From: Nemertoderma westbladi | Taxonomy: Eukaryota > Xenacoelomorpha > Nemertodermatida > Nemertodermatidae | DNA: 43,593 bases | Direction of reading: 5' to 3' | NCBI GenBank assembly: GCA_032718475.1 | Contig: JAUCBJ010001899.1 | Location: forward strand, 1 to 43,593 | Shown here: piece by piece, positions 41,747 through 43,593 of the stretch | How the letters are laid out: each line of letters begins with the position of its first letter | Position numbering within the stretch: position 1 is the first letter of the stretch | Program-made: the position numbers and the translations under genes | Notes under the pieces: generated by a model | Told to the model about the DNA's origin: nothing | Databases searched by the model: none | What the model saw: only the letters and a program-made list of their open reading frames with translations

Positions 41747-42679
41747 TTAGTGCCCACGGGCACTAATGTTTCAGTACCTTTAGTGTCCGCGGTCACTTAG
41801 TCGCATTATCGCGGGCACTAATGTCCCATAGGACGTTAGTGCCCGCGAGACGTTAGTGTCTGCGAGACATTAGTGTCTGCGAGACATTAGTGTCCGCGAG
41901 ACATTAGTGCTCGCCTAGCGACTTAGTTAGTATATGTAATAAATACAACAGGACAGGAAGACATTTCCCGCTTCTTTATTTCCTGCTGATGCAAACGAGT
42001 CGTTACTTTCTTCAAACTCCAAAGGTACAAATTTCAGTATTTAGTTTCCGCATCTCGTTATTTAACATTTTAATTTCAACTTGGATCTTTTATGATTAAA
42101 AAATTTATTAACCTCAGCTAGACATGGTAGCATTTATATTATTTGGTTTTGCGGTAAAGTCTTCAAGGAATGAGGATTAAGCAACGGCGTTTGATTGTTT
42201 ACAAATAACTGAATAACCTAGTTTTGATTGAGTATACTTCATTTGTTTAACTTTCCTGGAGACAGTGCGTGTAATACAAAAAACAAGATGCAGTACAATC
42301 GTCCGAGGACGCACTAACTAATATATTATAATGAATTAATGATTTCAAGAAAAATACACAGTCGACTGTCTGACATTTTGTCGACGAATTAATTAGTTAA
42401 TTAAATTAGGGAATGAATTAAATTAGTTTATGTTAATGGAGGAGGCCGTTGTCGATGATATGTCATGATGACATGATTATGTCGGTATAAGTAAGTAAGA
42501 AGAAAAACTGATTGCCTTATACTAACTTCCAAATTCAGTGCGGGGTGCGGGCACTAATGACTCGCGGGCACTAACGTCTCACTTGCAGACAAGGTCCTCG
42601 GGCACTATTGACTCGCGGGCACTAAAGTCCTGAGACATTAGTGCCCGCGGGCACTAACGTCTCGCGGGCACTAACGTCC
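41747..42679. mobile_element. Inverted-repeat element with TTAGTGCCCGCGAGAC sub-repeats
   Basis: The left end region (41747-41930) carries many copies of a roughly 17-base motif, TTAGTGCCCGCGAGACG and variants. The right end region (42540-42679) carries the same motif reverse-complemented (CTCGCGGGCACTAACGT). A 28-base segment beginning GGACGTTAGTGCCCGCGAG is identical between 41831-41858 and the reverse complement of 42652-42679. The 600-bp core is AT-rich and non-coding. No clear target-site duplication was found, and the outer left border is uncertain because motif copies continue outside 41831. Confidence 0.75.
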
Positions 42680-43593
42680 CCCAATCCCTGATATAATGCT
42701 GTGGTTTGCAGTGTTGCAACATCACTGTGATCACGATCATAGTGCGTTGAGTTTTAGTGTAATGAATCAACCTTTATGTGATTTTCTGTGAGTAGAAGTT
42801 GTTCGAGTTTTATCTATGTCAGCTTCACGGTTAGGGAAAAGTATCAAAGCAGTAACGATCGAACATTCGAACGGCAACGATCCCCCAAAATTAAAAAAAA
42901 AACGGAGTGATACAAAATAGTGAAGAAATCGTGGATCGGGATATGGTTACATTAATTAGAGGGAAATTCCGGTATCTTATCATATTTTTTATCAGCAGCA
43001 ACCATCAATAAAATAATACCCAGGAATTCACCAACAGTTATAGAATTAGCATTAGGTAGGCCTTCTTTCTGTACTTCAGGCGTTCAAGGGAAATGCCAAT
43101 GGTAGTTTGTTTGGGCAGAAATGGGTTAGTAACAATTTAATTGGATTGGGAATGATAAGATTATATTTAGGATAATCGAAGCCGATAATAACAGCTGGAT
43201 ATTGTTGGCTGGACTTGCAATGTTTGGTATTTGGTTCCAGACGCCAGACGTGAAACACCGGGGAAGCAAAAATACCCTTCCTGGTCACCACATTAGTTTA
43301 TTTACATAAATCTGAAAGTATAAGACAAAGAAAAATAATCAAACGGGTATCCCGTCGTGGCAGAATCAATGGCGACACATGTGATTTCCCTCTGTTTAAA
43401 TAATAACAAGATATACAAGGAGCTGTGTAGGCTAAATATGGGAAGCTAACAAATTGACATGGTACACTTGCACAGGATATTGTTTCATATCGCCAGAATT
43501 ATGGGCATATTTAACAAACCACCTGCCACCCATCCTGTTAACATCTCATTTGGTCAGCTGATTTATAGACACAATTCTGCAATTATTACGTTC
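42680..43593. other. Right end of window, nothing supported
   Basis: AT-rich DNA. The minus-strand frame at 43076-43291 has no recognisable motif. No repeat or RNA gene is seen. Confidence 0.45.

Overview
This is animal nuclear DNA, most likely from an invertebrate. The evidence is spliced coding exons with GT/AG borders and matching phases, an ankyrin-SAM gene of the USH1G/ANKS4B family, C2H2 zinc fingers, endonuclease-reverse transcriptase retrotransposons, a tRNA-derived SINE and AT-rich non-coding DNA. I cannot name the phylum from the sequence. The SINE body resembles the central domain of Ceph/Meta-type SINEs, which are widespread in invertebrates, but that does not decide it.

Only two genes are well supported. 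(1) A plus-strand C2H2 zinc-finger gene enters from the left. Its last four exons (8478-8662, 8965-9124, 14407-14647, 18174-18698) join in frame, and a further finger exon at 3045 probably belongs to it. One finger is split across an intron. The last exon encodes an acidic tail with a basic end. (2) A complete single-exon USH1G/ANKS4B-like scaffold gene (15627-16883, minus strand) lies nested, antisense, in the last intron of the zinc-finger gene. A few short candidate exons (22759, 25504, 39810) are listed at low confidence.

Almost everything else is repeats. The layout from left to right is: a fold-back-like element made of two opposed arrays of a 53-bp unit (54-2949); an interspersed repeat (3240) with a second copy at 38357; a decayed, complete-ended LINE on the minus strand with a 13-bp target-site duplication (5016-8158); a 22-bp minisatellite split by a nearly intact LINE (9932-13684); a SINE with target-site duplication (15157-15390); a 37-bp minisatellite abutting an orphan internal LINE piece (19302-20328); a GC-rich MITE-like element (21673-22151); a 1.2-kb palindrome (23191-24404); a GTCTGAC/GTCAGAC array (24428-25443); a 33-bp array (28401-28950); a 1.16-kb inverted-repeat transposon with a 9-bp target-site duplication (31225-32385); a 29-bp array of about 97 copies (32855-35670); a 28-bp array (35885-37350); a 57-bp LINE stub (40927-40983); and a second inverted-repeat element with sub-repeated ends (41747-42679).

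The most distinctive theme is three sequence-unrelated elements (54-2949, 31225-32385, 41747-42679) whose terminal inverted repeats are themselves built of short tandem sub-repeats. The LINE copies share both termini: a 5' GTCAGGTCAGG start and a CCTAGTAG-type microsatellite tail. They therefore form one family caught as a near-intact copy, a decayed copy, an internal fragment and a tiny stub. All percentages and copy numbers are counts by eye.
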